From contig JAHQRK010000017.1 of assembly GCA_019828595.1 (NCBI GenBank), positions 496,001-560,000 of the forward strand: 64,000 nucleotides of DNA, written 5' to 3'. Every line of letters starts with the position of its first letter. Position 1 is the first letter of the stretch. A model generated the notes under the pieces. It was not told where the DNA came from. It ran no database searches and worked only from the letters and a program-made list of their open reading frames with translations. This DNA is from Aphanomyces cochlioides (lineage: Eukaryota; Oomycota; Saprolegniomycetes; Saprolegniales; Verrucalvaceae). Positions 29,952 through 40,900 of this stretch are shown in pieces. The translations under genes were made by a program, and so were the position numbers.

Positions 29952-31841
29952 AGTTACTTTGCCGACGACTCGCAACTCTATGCGGCAAATGAGACGTGCC
30001 TCCACCGGCAGCTTGCATTGGTTCAAACCTTTTGCGACACGTCTGGTTTCCGACTCAACGTAGACAAGACCCAAATTCTGACCTACAGCCAGTTGAATGG
30101 GAACCTTGCCTCACTACAAGTTACTTCCGACAGTCCCGTGAAGGCTCTTGGTATCTTGGTTGCGCCCAATCTTTCTCCATTGGCACGTTTCAATTACGTG
30201 TTTGAGAAGTTTGTGGCTCGCTTGTCTTTGTGGCTCTACAAGGCTCGAACCATGGCCGGAAAAGTCACTATCCTGCACAGCATATGTCTGCCTGTGTTAT
30301 GGTACCAACTGGCTTTTGTCCCTGCCGACAAAGACCTGGCCAAAAAGATCGACAAGGCCATGCTTCAATTTATGCATGGTGAAGAAATCAACCCATCCTC
30401 CTCTGTCCATGGCCTCCGTTTGATCAAAAAGGAGATCATATTCATGCCGAAGAAGTCCGGTGGCTTAGGCCTGCACCATGCACTTGCTTTATGGCAACAA
30501 CACAACCGCTCTGTCATGATCAGATGCATTCAAGCCATCACCACCCCACCCCGCAAGTCTGCCATGTCCGCCTGGATTACGCCGGGCTATACTCTCCTCG
30601 AGAAGGCTTTTCATCCATGGGGTTCCCCCCGAGATCTCCTCTTGGCAAATGGCTCTTCTGCATTCATCAGACAACTGTACAAGAATCCCAATATCACTCC
30701 AATGTGGAAAGCCTTATTGAGTAGCTGGTTTGAATCCCGCTGGACTCCGTACGGCTGTCCAAATCACATCTCATCTTTGGATATTCCCCTTTGGCACAAC
30801 TCGTATCTGCCTGGACTCGAAGACCTATACGATCAGTGCTCTACATCGACGCAAGACCAAGCCAATGTATTGGCTTCGCTTCACATCACGAAGTTGTCGC
30901 ATTTGTTGACTCCATGTCAGCGAGTTTGGCCAGCTTCGATCTTGTTCGACAAAATCAACCGTGCCTGCCGCCAAGCCAATTTTGTCCCTCCAAAGAAACA
31001 ATGGATCTCAATCTTGGTGACCAAGTTATCACGATTGTTTGAGATTGTTTCTGAAGAGGATGCTCCCGTGTTCCACTTGCCGACGCCAAGCTCTGAATGG
31101 ATGGAATGGCACTGGATAATTCACCCTGACTCGAGTCCGATCTTGTTGGCGCTTGCGACTTCGAAATCGGCTAAGATCAGAGCTTCTCCAGCTGTCAGCT
31201 CGTCCATTCTTCCTACCAAGCATCTCAACCTGCCATCGAACTTTTACGAAGACCCCAAGCGCCTTACCCAACTTGCCGCCTTCCTCCAACCCGACCACAT
31301 TCTCCCTCGATATGGAGAGTTCATTTTCAAGACCCTTCTCCGCGCCAACGCCATGCAATATCTGTTTCAGTACCAAGACCCCAAGCCGACGTGTGTCTTC
31401 TGTCGTGTCAATGAGACGTACGAGCATTTCCTGTTCTCTTGTGGATATGGTCAATCTGTTTGGTATTTCTTCAAGACAATCCAGCGACTGCTCGAGTGTT
31501 CCTTTCCGTCCACGTGTCTGGAAATGTTCTACGAGACGCCCAAGCCGTCCGATGGATACTACATCCGTGGCTATCTGAAGATCTGGCCGATTGTCCGAGC
31601 CTGCGTGTATTATCAAATATGGCTCCAACGTGCCGATCGCACCTTTCGACCCGACCTCACAGCGAAGAGTCCGATGGAAGTTGCCATTCATGCTGCCTCT
31701 TTGATCAAGCTACATCTACAACAGCTCCTGGTTGATCTCCCTCTCAAGAAGGGATACACCAAGGTATTCAATGTGCTCAAGCATCTATCTTCGGACCCCT
31801 GGTTACGTCAACACGCCATTCCTGACAGCGTCGTTTCATGA
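29952..31841 (+). pseudogene. ORF2 C-terminal part of c3 (FADD to CCHC finger)
   Basis: This piece resumes with SYFADD right after the c5 5' end and continues open through the RT thumb region and CCHC finger to the TGA at 31839-31841. It is the other half of the 1876-4041 piece. Private changes include TFCDTSGF (Lys to Thr) and VPPKKQW. It has no start codon in context and is separated from its 5' half by 25.9 kb. Confidence 0.88.
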
Positions 31842-31987
31842 GTGAGCATGACGGCTCATCACTTCATCTCCTGTTCAATGACCACTTTGCCATATTCTGT
31901 TTTCCAAGTTCTATTTATACAGTACGAGGTAAATTAGTAAGTCATTAGGGCCTTTGCTCAAAAATAAGGTTAATACAACTCATTTAA

Positions 31988-32000
31988 CCCTGCTTCAATC
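31988..32000 (+). repeat. Right target-site duplication of c3 (13 bp)
   Basis: This is the second copy of the 1200-1212 sequence. Its first CC is shared with the terminal CC of c3. Beyond it the c2 spacer resumes with CATTTCAACC. Confidence 0.9.
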
Positions 32001-32055
32001 CATTTCAACCTCCCCTCTGACCCCTCCATTCTACTCATTTTCATCTGTACTCGTG

Positions 32056-35000
32056 ATGAGTGACAACAACTTCTCCGATGTCCCAACTGAACTCGTGGAC
32101 TGGGACCCACAAATCATCTCCCTCAACACCAATGGCTTCTCCAACAGTCATCGGTACATCCTCGACAAACTATCAAGTGTTCACGACGTTTCCTTTATCC
32201 AAGAAACCCGTTTCCGCACGCCAAGTCTCCACGACCGTGTTGCGTTCCATTGGCAACGCATCACAAACCACGAAGGCTCTTTGTTCTTTGAAGAGCCTAT
32301 TTACCCTGAAGTATCCACGTCGCCAGCCACTGGAGGTCTGGCTACGTTGATACATCCTCACTCTCCTTTGAAGAACGCCACTCAAGTCCCTCATGATAAC
32401 TCAGTGCTTCGTGGTCGTTATCTACAAGTGCGATGTACTCTGGGTCCACTGACAGTCGTTCTCCACAATATCTATGCGCCGGCAGCCTTCCAAGAACGAG
32501 CAAGTTACTTCGAAGAATTGCCACGCGACTTTCCTCCACATGCGCTCCACATTGTTGGAGGAGATTTCAACTGCACTCTCAACAAAGATTTGGATTCGTT
32601 GAGACCCAGTACCTCCACCATGGCCGGCACCCTTCAACTGGAACAATGGATGCACAGTTTGTCTCTGGTGGATCTGTTTCGCCGTCAAAACCCCGTGGCA
32701 AGAACCTTCACAAGTCCCACACTCACCAACCGACTCGACTACATCTTTTGTTCGTCCACCTTGGCGGGTCTTCGTCATTGGAAGGCGACGCACATGCCAC
32801 ACGTTCCACAGGCTGACCACGTGGCTTGTCGTATCATCACAAAGCGTCAAACATTGCACCATGGCTCTGGATCATGGAAAGCTCCAACTTGGCTACTTCG
32901 TCTACCACGAGCGGCCGAGATTGTTCATGGATGTCTGGATCGATTTTTGGACAAGTCTCCAACATTCCACAATATCTCCAAGGCCTACGACATGCTGGTC
33001 AATGATATCCGCTCCCAACTCAAAGAATTCCATTCTCAACGATTGGAGAAACAACGTCTGCCGTTGAAGAAGTTAGCTGTCGAGATCGCTTCGCTTTTGC
33101 AAGTCCCCAACATGCGTCAAGATGCAGTGCTGGTGGATCGAGTGCGAGACCTTCAAAAGCAAATTCACGAGCTGCAAGATCGAGACAAGCAGTTTCGTCA
33201 AGACCAGGCGTTCCAACTTCACTTGTACAAAGCAGAGCGCTCGTCCAAGTTCCACTTCGTGTCCCCTGTCCCTACCCCCTTGAAGAAGACAGTCTTCAAA
33301 GAGTTGGTGGATGTCAATGGAAATGTTGTCTCCAATCAACAAGGCATGTCTGACGTCCTGGTCGACTACTACAAGGACTTGTTTGCAGCTCCCGAGGTGC
33401 AGCGATCTGGAGACGAAGTGTCGTCATTTCTGACCCCATTGACTCGACACAAGCAACTGCCAGAGCAAGCCCAGAAAGAGCTGTCGGCTCCCTTGCGCGC
33501 CAACGAGTTCTATCATGCTATTCGACACAGCAGTTCGAACTCAGCGCCAGGTCCCAACGCTCTGCCATTCGAAGTCCTCAAACTTGCACCTCACAAGTGG
33601 TCGTTGGTGTTGGAGCTGCTATTCACACACCAGCTCCATTCTCACCCTCGCTTGACTCCCATGCAACTTGTCAGTACGCTGGTGTTGCTGCACAAGAAAG
33701 GCCCCAAGTCACAGGCCAAGAACTATCGGCCCATTAGCCTACTCAACACGGATGTGAAAATCCTGACGAGTATTCTGGCTTATCGACTCCAGCGCCACAT
33801 TCGACACATCATCCACCCGGACCAGCTTTGCGACAAGTCTGGTTTCCGACTCAACGTAGACAAGACCCAAATTCTGACCTACAGCCAGTTGAATGGGAAC
33901 CTTGCCTCACTACAAGTTACTTCCGACAGTCCCGTGAAGGCTCTTGGTATCTTGGTTGCGCCCAATCTTTCTCCATTGGCACGTTTCAATTACGTGTTTG
34001 AGAAGTTTGTGGCTCGCTTGTCTTTGTGGCTCTACAAGGCTCGAACCATGGCCGGAAAAGTCACTATCCTGCACAGCATATGTCTGCCTGTGTTATGGTA
34101 CCAACTGGCTTTTGTCCCTGCCGACAAAGACCTGGCCAAAAAGATCGACAAGGCCATGCTTCAATTTATGCATGGTGAAGAAATCAACCCATCCTCCTCT
34201 GTCCATGGCCTCCGTTTGATCAAAAAGGAGATCCTATTCATGCCGAAGAAGTCCGGTGGCTTAGGCCTGCACCATGCACTTGCTTTATGGCAACAACACA
34301 ACCGCTCTGTCATGATCAGATGCATTCAAGCCATCACCACCCCACCCCGCAAGTCTGCCATGTCCGCCTGGATTACGCCGGGCTATACTCTCCTCGAGAA
34401 GGCTTTTCATCCATGGGGTTCCCCCCGAGATCTCCTCTTGGCAAATGGCTCTTCTGCATTCATCAGACAACTGTACAAGAATCCCAATATCACTCCAATG
34501 TGGAAAGCCTTATTGAGTAGCTGGTTTGAATCCCGCTGGACTCCGTACGGCTGTCCAAATCACATCTCATCTTTGGATGTTCCCCTTTGGCACAACTCGT
34601 ATCTGCCTGGACTCGAAGACCTATACGATCAGTGCTCTACATCGACGCAAGACCAAGCCAATGTATTGGCTTCGCTTCACATCACGAAGTTGTCGCATTT
34701 GTTGACTCCGTGTCAGCGAGTTTGGCCAGCTTCGATCTTGTTCGACAAAATCAACCGTGCCTGCCGCCAAGCCAATTTTGTCCCTCCAACGAAACAATGG
34801 ATCTCAATCTTGGTGACCAAGTTATCACGATTGTTTGAGATTGTTTCTGAAGAGGATGCTCCCGTGTTCCACTTGCCGACGCCAAGCTCTGAATGGATGG
34901 AATGGCACTGGATAATTCACCCTGACTCGAGTCCGATCTTGTTGGCGCTTGCGACTTCGAAATCGGCTAAGATCAGAGCTTCTCCAGCTGTCAGCTCGTC

Positions 35001-35637
35001 CATTCTTCCTACCAAGCATCTCAACCTGCCATCCAACTTTTACGAAGACCCCAAGCGCCTTACCCAACTTGCCGCCTTCCTCCAACCCGACCACATTCTC
35101 CCTCGATATGGAGAGTTCATTTTCAAGACCCTTCTCCGCGCCAACGCCATGCAATATCTGTTTCAGTACCAAGACCCCAAGCCGACGTGTGTCTTCTGTC
35201 GTGTCAATGAGACGTACGAGCATTTCCTGTTCTCTTGTGGATATGGTCAATCTGTTTGGTATTCCTTCAAGACAATCCAGCGACTGCTCGAGTGTTCCTT
35301 TCCGTCGACTTGTCTGGAAATGTTCTACGAGACGCCCAAGCCGTCCGATGGATACTACATCCGTGGCTATCTGAAGATCTGGCCGATTGTCCGAGCCTGC
35401 GTGTATTATCAAATATGGCTCCAACGTGCCGATCGCACCTTTCGACCCGACCTCACAGCGAAGAGTCCGATGGAAGTTGCCATTCATGCTGCCTCTTTGA
35501 TCAAGCTACATCTACAACAGCTCCTGGTTGATCTCCCTCTCAAGAAGGGATACACCAAGGTATTCAATGTGCTCAAGCATCTATCTTCGGACCCCTGGTT
35601 ACGTCAACACATCATTCCTAACAGCGTCGTTTCATGA
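32056..35637 (+). CDS. In-frame fusion ORF: c2 endonuclease joined to c8 C-terminus, RT core missing
   Basis: ORF2 of c2 starts at ATG 32056 and runs to HIIHPDQ at 33825. There the truncated c8 begins (LCDKSGFRLN) and, by chance, keeps the frame to its stop at 35635-35637. The predicted protein has 1193 residues with a complete endonuclease, the RT fingers and the C-terminal CCHC finger. It lacks about 158 residues holding motifs A, B and FADD, so it cannot polymerise. It could still nick DNA or bind RNA if expressed, and might act as a competitor. Whether it is expressed is unknown; it could simply be a harmless by-product. Confidence 0.88.
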   Translation: MSDNNFSDVPTELVDWDPQIISLNTNGFSNSHRYILDKLSSVHDVSFIQETRFRTPSLHDRVAFHWQRITNHEGSLFFEEPIYPEVSTSPATGGLATLIHPHSPLKNATQVPHDNSVLRGRYLQVRCTLGPLTVVLHNIYAPAAFQERASYFEELPRDFPPHALHIVGGDFNCTLNKDLDSLRPSTSTMAGTLQLEQWMHSLSLVDLFRRQNPVARTFTSPTLTNRLDYIFCSSTLAGLRHWKATHMPHVPQADHVACRIITKRQTLHHGSGSWKAPTWLLRLPRAAEIVHGCLDRFLDKSPTFHNISKAYDMLVNDIRSQLKEFHSQRLEKQRLPLKKLAVEIASLLQVPNMRQDAVLVDRVRDLQKQIHELQDRDKQFRQDQAFQLHLYKAERSSKFHFVSPVPTPLKKTVFKELVDVNGNVVSNQQGMSDVLVDYYKDLFAAPEVQRSGDEVSSFLTPLTRHKQLPEQAQKELSAPLRANEFYHAIRHSSSNSAPGPNALPFEVLKLAPHKWSLVLELLFTHQLHSHPRLTPMQLVSTLVLLHKKGPKSQAKNYRPISLLNTDVKILTSILAYRLQRHIRHIIHPDQLCDKSGFRLNVDKTQILTYSQLNGNLASLQVTSDSPVKALGILVAPNLSPLARFNYVFEKFVARLSLWLYKARTMAGKVTILHSICLPVLWYQLAFVPADKDLAKKIDKAMLQFMHGEEINPSSSVHGLRLIKKEILFMPKKSGGLGLHHALALWQQHNRSVMIRCIQAITTPPRKSAMSAWITPGYTLLEKAFHPWGSPRDLLLANGSSAFIRQLYKNPNITPMWKALLSSWFESRWTPYGCPNHISSLDVPLWHNSYLPGLEDLYDQCSTSTQDQANVLASLHITKLSHLLTPCQRVWPASILFDKINRACRQANFVPPTKQWISILVTKLSRLFEIVSEEDAPVFHLPTPSSEWMEWHWIIHPDSSPILLALATSKSAKIRASPAVSSSILPTKHLNLPSNFYEDPKRLTQLAAFLQPDHILPRYGEFIFKTLLRANAMQYLFQYQDPKPTCVFCRVNETYEHFLFSCGYGQSVWYSFKTIQRLLECSFPSTCLEMFYETPKPSDGYYIRGYLKIWPIVRACVYYQIWLQRADRTFRPDLTAKSPMEVAIHAASLIKLHLQQLLVDLPLKKGYTKVFNVLKHLSSDPWLRQHIIPNSVVS
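33813..33825 (+). repeat. Left target-site duplication of c8 (13-14 bp)
   Basis: CCACCCGGACCAG in ORF2 of c2 recurs at 35784-35796; a following C may extend it to 14. Confidence 0.92.
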
Positions 35638-35785
35638 GTGAGCTGACGGCTCACTCACTTCATCTCCTGTTCAATGACCACTTTGCCATATTCTGTTTTC
35701 CAAGTTCTATTTATACAGTACGAGGCAAAATAGTAAGTCATTAGGGCCTTTGCTCAAAAATAAGGTTAATACAACTCATTTAACC
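33826..35785 (+). mobile_element. LINE copy c8, strongly 5'-truncated (about 1.96 kb)
   Basis: It starts inside ORF2 just after the FADD region (TTTGCGACAAG) and ends TTTAACC at 35785. It is the shortest complete insertion in the window and is in the same orientation as its host c2. The coding part is described in the fusion ORF entry. Its 3' UTR has one change (T to A) in the conserved 14-nt motif. Confidence 0.92.
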
Positions 35786-35796
35786 ACCCGGACCAG
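35784..35796 (+). repeat. Right target-site duplication of c8 (13-14 bp)
   Basis: This second copy of CCACCCGGACCAG follows the 3' end of c8, with CC shared with the element end. ORF2 of c2 resumes with CAAGGCTTTATCC. Confidence 0.92.
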
Positions 35797-38082
35797 CAAG
35801 GCTTTATCCGTCGAAGCAATATCCAAACCAATATTGCACGACTGGATGACATGCTGCACCACATCAAACTACACAGTCCGTCCTCGATGGTGGCACTGCT
35901 TGACTTTGAGAAAGCTTTTGATCGCGTGGACCACGCGTACTTGCTCCGCGTCCTCCGTCACTATGGCTTTCCCGAAACCTTTGTTGACATGGTTCGCGTA
36001 CTGTACTCGGGCCGCAAGTCTCGCATCTTGGTGAACGGCTTCTTGTCCAAGCCAGTTCACATCTCACGCGGTGTGTTGCAAGGTGATCCACTGTCGCCAC
36101 TTCTGTTTGTGATCGCTTTGGAACCGATGTGCCAACTCCTACGGCAACACTCCAACTATGGCATCAAGTGTGGGGATCGCTACCACACTGGGAGTTACTT
36201 TGCCGACGACTCGCAACTCTATGCGGCAAATGAGACGTGCCTCCACCGGCAGCTTGCATTGGTTCAAACCTTTTGCGACAAGTCTGGTTTCCGACTCAAC
36301 GTAGACAAGACCCAAATTCTGACCTACAGCCAGTTGAATGGGAACCTTGCCTCACTACAAGTTACTTCCGACAGTCCCGTGAAGGCTCTTGGTATCTTGG
36401 TTGCGCCCAATCTTTCTCCATTGGCACGTTTCAATTACGTGTTTGAGAAGTTTGTGGCTCGCTTGTCTTTGTGGCTCTACAAGGCTCGAACCATGGCCGG
36501 AAAAGTCACTATCCTGCACAGCATATGTCTGCCTGTGTTATGGTACCAACTGGCTTTTGTCCCTGCCGACAAAGACCTGGCCAAAAAGATCGACAAGGCC
36601 ATGCTTCAATTTATGCATGGTGAAGAAATCAACCCATCCTCCTCTGTCCATGGCCTCCGTTTGATCAAAAAGGAGATCCTATTCATGCCGAAGAAGTCCG
36701 GTGGCTTAGGCCTGCACCATGCACTTGCTTTATGGCAACAACACAACCGCTCTGTCATGATCAGATGCATTCAAGCCATCACCACCCCACCCCGCAAGTC
36801 TGCCATGTCCGCCTGGATTACGCCGGGCTATACTCTCCTCGAGAAGGCTTTTCATCCATGGGGTTCCCCCCGAGATCTCCTCTTGGCAAATGGCTCTTCT
36901 GCATTCATCAGACAACTGTACAAGAATCCCAATATCACTCCAATGTGGAAAGCCTTATTGAGTAGCTGGTTTGAATCCCGCTGGACTCCGTACGGCTGTC
37001 CAAATCACATCTCATCTTTGGATGTTCCCCTTTGGCACAACTCGTATCTGCCTGGACTCGAAGACCTATACGATCAGTGCTCTACATCGACGCAAGACCA
37101 AGCCAATGTATTGGCTTCGCTTCACATCACGAAGTTGTCGCATTTGTTGACTCCGTGTCAGCGAGTTTGGCCAGCTTCGATCTTGTTCGACAAAATCAAC
37201 CGTGCCTGCCGCCAAGCCAATTTTGTCCCTCCAACGAAACAATGGATCTCAATCTTGGTGACCAAGTTATCACGATTGTTTGAGATTGTTTCTGAAGAGG
37301 ATGCTCCCGTGTTCCACTTGCCGACGCCAAGCTCTGAATGGATGGAATGGCACTGGATGATTCACCCTGACTCGAGTCCGATCTTGTTGGCGCTTGCGAC
37401 TTCGAAATCGGCTAAGATCAGAGCTTCTCCAGCTGTCAGCTCGTCCATTCTTCCTACCAAGCATCTCAACCTGCCATCGAACTTTTACGAAGACCCCAAG
37501 CGCCTTACCCAACTTGCCGCCTTCCTCCAACCCGACCACATTCTCCCTCGATATGGAGAGTTCATTTTCAAGACCCTTCTCCGCGCCAACGCCATGCAAT
37601 ATCTGTTTCAGTACCAAGACCCCAAGCCGACGTGTGTCTTCTGTCGTGTCAATGAGACGTACGAGCATTTCCTGTTCTCTTGTGGATATGGTCAATCTGT
37701 TTGGTATTCCTTCAAGACAATCCAGCGACTGCTCGAGTGTTCCTTTCCGTCCACGTGTCTGGAAATGTTCTACGAGACGCCCAAGCCGTCCGATGGATAC
37801 TACATCCGTGGCTATCTGAAGATCTGGCCGATTGTCCGAGCCTGCGTGTATTATCAAATATGGCTCCAACGTGCCGATCGCACCTTTCGACCCGACCTCA
37901 CAGCGAAGAGTCCGATGGAAGTTGCCATTCATGCTGCCTCTTTGATCAAGCTACATCTACAACAGCTCCTGGTTGATCTCCCTCTCAAGAAGGGATACAC
38001 CAAGGTATTCAATGTGCTCAAGCATCTATCTTCGGACCCCTGGTTACGTCAACACGCCATTCCTGACAGTGTCGTTTCATGA
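35797..38082 (+). pseudogene. ORF2 3' part of c2 (RT motifs A-C and CCHC finger)
   Basis: After the c8 insertion, ORF2 of c2 continues from QGFIRRSN through motif A, motif B, FADD and the finger to the TGA at 38080-38082, with no frame defect. A methionine in frame at 35851 (MLHHIK) would allow a product of about 743 residues with the RT palm but no endonuclease. Together with the fusion ORF it splits the nuclease and polymerase of c2 into separate reading frames. Expression is speculative. Confidence 0.85.
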
Positions 38083-38228
38083 GAGAGCTGACGGCTCACT
38101 CACTTCATCTCCTGTTCAATGACCACTTTGCCATATTCTGTTTTCCAAGTTCTATTTATACAGTACGAGGCAAATTAGTAAGTCATTAGGGCCTTTGCTC
38201 AAAAATAAGGTTAATACAACTCATTTAA

Positions 38229-39272
38229 CCATGGATTGGCCTTTTCAGCGTTTTGTTGCTCTTGATCGCCTTGTATTTTGTCTGCCGCGGTAGGAGGATC
38301 AACAGCGCCATTTCCTTGAGCAACGGATTTGTCGACAATGTCTTGATTTGACTGGTCATTGTCATTGTTTGTCGATTGTTCCTCGTGAATAACTTCTCCA
38401 GGAGTATCACACGGCTTCGCTTGGCCGTTAATGTCGCCTGACCCATCCACCTCCGAGTGAATTTGAGTATTTCCCTCGTCGGTTAAGGCCTCGGTTTCAG
38501 TAGAATCCTTCCCCTCGGCGTCTCCAGAGACCATATCCACGTCCTCTTGAGATTTTTCTTCTTCCTCTCCCGTTCTAGGAGGCTCAGCACAGGGGGCGAC
38601 GCGGTTGGTGGCTGCTGGCTCAGTCCCATTGGTCACGAGAAAGGCCGGGGCCAGACCCCCAGTGACAGGGGTAGAAGGGGAATCCATGCCATCCCCGCAG
38701 CACGGTGACTGGGGTACACCATTGCTCCGGCGAGAACCCAAATCGGGATACCGCCCCCGCCCCTCCGAAGAGGCCCCTGGGGGGAAGTAGACAGAACCGC
38801 AGGGTGTGCCCATAGGGGGGGCCCTCGTAGCCTCTAGGGCTGGCATGGACCCCGTTTTCTCGCCGCCTTCACTGGGGATCGACTCCAATTGGAGTCCAGG
38901 GAAGCAGCCACCACAGGCACAAGGCCCCAGTGGTTCGCCCTCCTGAGTGAGGGCTTCGCTAGACAAGTTAACGACAGTGGTCTGGGGGTCAACCACTGAC
39001 CCACTGAGGTTGACCCCTCCTGGAACTCCGGCGAGTGGAGCACCAGGTGAAGCGCTGGTGGAGCGAGACGCAGATTGGTCTCCAGAGACGCTGTTGGGGT
39101 CGAACTCGACCTCCACTTCGGCCCTAGGGTTAGGTGTAGAGACATTACTCACACCACTTCCGCCATCCTGATTGGACGACGAAAGTGGGTGAGGTGATAC
39201 AATACCTGGAATGATGGTGACTCCGTGAGTGTTGGTCTCACGGAGCTCGGAACAGCTGTTGGCGTTGGACAT
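38229..39272 (-). pseudogene. ORF1 N-terminal fragment of c9
   Basis: Starting at ATG 39272-39270, 348 codons remain: the acidic N-terminal region and the start of the charged linker, ending at NPW. The frame enters the c2 3' UTR and stops after LNELY. It carries the SRSTSAS variant (Pro to Thr) also found in c10 and c12, which groups these copies. Confidence 0.82.
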
Positions 39273-39333
39273 TTTGAGCGCGGCGGCACTTGATAACTTC
39301 TTGACTTGAGGGGTACGAGGCAAATTCGGAAGT
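38229..39333 (-). mobile_element. LINE copy c9, 5' part, host of c2
   Basis: The full 5' end ACTTCCG is at 39333 (minus strand). ORF1 runs to the EKANPW region at 38229, where the 3' end of c2 abuts. The rest of c9 should lie left of the window. Beyond its 5' end comes AACGCGAGTATTTGG of c10; the minus-strand form of that flank begins CC about 16 bp in, as expected for this family's duplications. Confidence 0.82.
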
Positions 39334-40837
39334 AACGCGAGTATTTGGGAACCAGGAAGTCTTTGCCACCAAGTCGAAACGTTGTGCCTCCCATTTCCAC
39401 GCACGTAGACAAGTTGTAACTTGAGATCACAATGGTCTGTGGGTTCTTCTTGTGGATCAAAATGTTCGGAAATTTGGAGCCCCATAACGAACCAGGATTT
39501 TCCTTGACAAATTGATCGCAGATGACTTTTTCGGACCAGTCCTTGTAGGCTTCGCCCAACTTGACTGTGAGCTCGTACACTTGGGACTGGGGGGTGAGCA
39601 AAATGTTTTCAATGAAGGCGTCCATGTCACCAGAGTCTTTGTAGAATGCGTCCGCCATGGCCTCGCATCGCGCAATATCGTCATCGGCAATAGCATGAGC
39701 ACCAGTGTTGCTATGTTTCGCGCCTTTGGGGGCATTGCCTTGCTTGGAATCTTTCTTGGACGAAGCTGAATCCTTGCCGGGAGTCTTTTGCGTCCATGGA
39801 TTGGCCTTTTCAGCGTTTTGTTGCTCTTGATCGCCTTGTATTTTGTCTGCCGCGGTAGGAGGATCAACAGCGCCATTTCCTTGAGCAACGGATTTGTCGA
39901 CAATGTCTTGATTTGACTGGTCATTGTCATTGTTTGTCGATTGTTCCTCGTGAATAACTTCTCCAGGAGTATCACACGGCTTCGCTTGGCCGTTAATGTC
40001 GCCTGACCCATCCACCTCCGAGTGAATTTGAGTATTTCCCTCGTCGGTTAAGGCCTCGGTTTCAGTAGAATCCTTCCCCTCGGCGTCTCCAGAGACCATA
40101 TCCACGTCCTCTTGAGATTTTTCTTCTTCCTCTCCCGTTCTAGGAGGCTCAGCACAGGGGGCGACGCGGTTGGTGGCTGCTGGCTCAGTCCCATTGGTCA
40201 CGAGAAAGGCCGGGGCCAGACCCCCAGTGACAGGGGTAGAAGGGGAATCCATGCCATCCCCGCAGCACGGTGACTGGGGTACACCATTGCTCCGGCGAGA
40301 ACCCAAATCGGGATACCGCCCCCGCCCCTCCGAAGAGGCCCCTGGGGGGAAGTAGACAGAACCGCAGGGTGTGCCCATAGGGGGGGCCCTCGTAGCCTCT
40401 AGGGCTGGCATGGACCCCGTTTTCTCGCCGCCTTCACTGGGGATCGACTCCAATTGGAGTCCAGGGAAGCAGCCACCACAGGCACAAGGCCCCAGTGGTT
40501 CGCCCTCCTGAGTGAGGGCTTCGCTAGACAAGTTAACGACAGTGGTCTGGGGGTCAACCACTGACCCACTGAGGTTGACCCCTCCTGGAACTCCGGCGAG
40601 TGGAGCACCAGGTGAAGCGCTGGTGGAGCGAGACGCAGATTGGTCTCCAGAGACGCTGTTGGGGTCGAACTCGACCTCCACTTCGGCCCTAGGGTTAGGT
40701 GTAGAGACATTACTCACACCACTTCCGCCATCCTGATTGGACGACGAAAGTGGGTGAGGTGATACAATACCTGGAATGATGGTGACTCCGTGAGTGTTGG
40801 TCTCACGGAGCTCGGAACAGCTGTTGGCGTTGGACAT
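39334..40837 (-). pseudogene. ORF1 N-terminal half of c10
   Basis: From ATG 40837-40835, about 501 codons are open: the acidic N-terminus, the linker and the first part of the central domain (MADAFYKDSGDMDAF, SSYNLSTCVEMGG, KDFLVPKYSRY). It is cut by the 5' end of c9. The frame continues into the antisense-free c9 leader (FRICLVPLKS), which is a junction artefact and not protein sequence of the family. Confidence 0.82.
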
Positions 40838-40898
40838 TTTGAGCGCGGCGGCACTTGATAACTTCTTGACTTGAGGGGTACGAGGCAAATTCGGAAGT
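39334..40898 (-). mobile_element. LINE copy c10, 5' part, host of c9
   Basis: The full 5' end is at 40898. ORF1 runs to the VPKYSRY region at 39334, where c9 abuts. Between its 5' end and the resumed c11 sequence (GTGCTGCGGGG) are two T (40899-40900) that fit neither copy cleanly, probably non-templated bases added at the 5' junction. c9 and c10 together look like a tandem 1.1-1.5 kb repeat of ORF1 5' sequence. Confidence 0.82.
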
Positions 40899-40900
40899 TT

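Larger units (their letters stand above)
1213..31989 (+). mobile_element. LINE copy c3, 5'-truncated, host of c4+c5
   Basis: The plus-strand copy begins inside ORF1 (ATCACCGAATG) and ends TTTAACC at 31989. Visible pieces are 1213-4041 and 29940-31989; the 25.9 kb between them is the c4+c5 pair with its guests. Matching 13-bp duplications in c2 flank it. Its 3' UTR has one change in the otherwise conserved GTACGAGG motif (31922-31935, C to T). It shares the NYRHIS variant of the RT fingers region with c4, the copy inserted into it. Confidence 0.9.
940..38230 (+). mobile_element. LINE copy c2, host of c1, c3 and c8
   Basis: This plus-strand element is cut into visible pieces 940-1212, 31988-33825 and 35784-38230, which join to continuous element sequence when guests and one copy of each target duplication are removed. 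Its 5' part should lie left of the window beyond c1. Its 3' end (TTTAACC, 38224-38230) is followed by minus-strand ORF1 sequence of c9 (CCATGGATTGG), so c2 was itself inserted into c9. It shares ORF2 variants with its guest c3 (LHHGSG and FHFVSPVP peptides). Confidence 0.85.

Noticed and set aside
38211..39485. Long minus-strand frame crossing two element junctions (also 39149-40999 and 43826-44389)
   Set aside because: These frames read through junctions between copies and join unrelated frames by chance; they do not represent genes.
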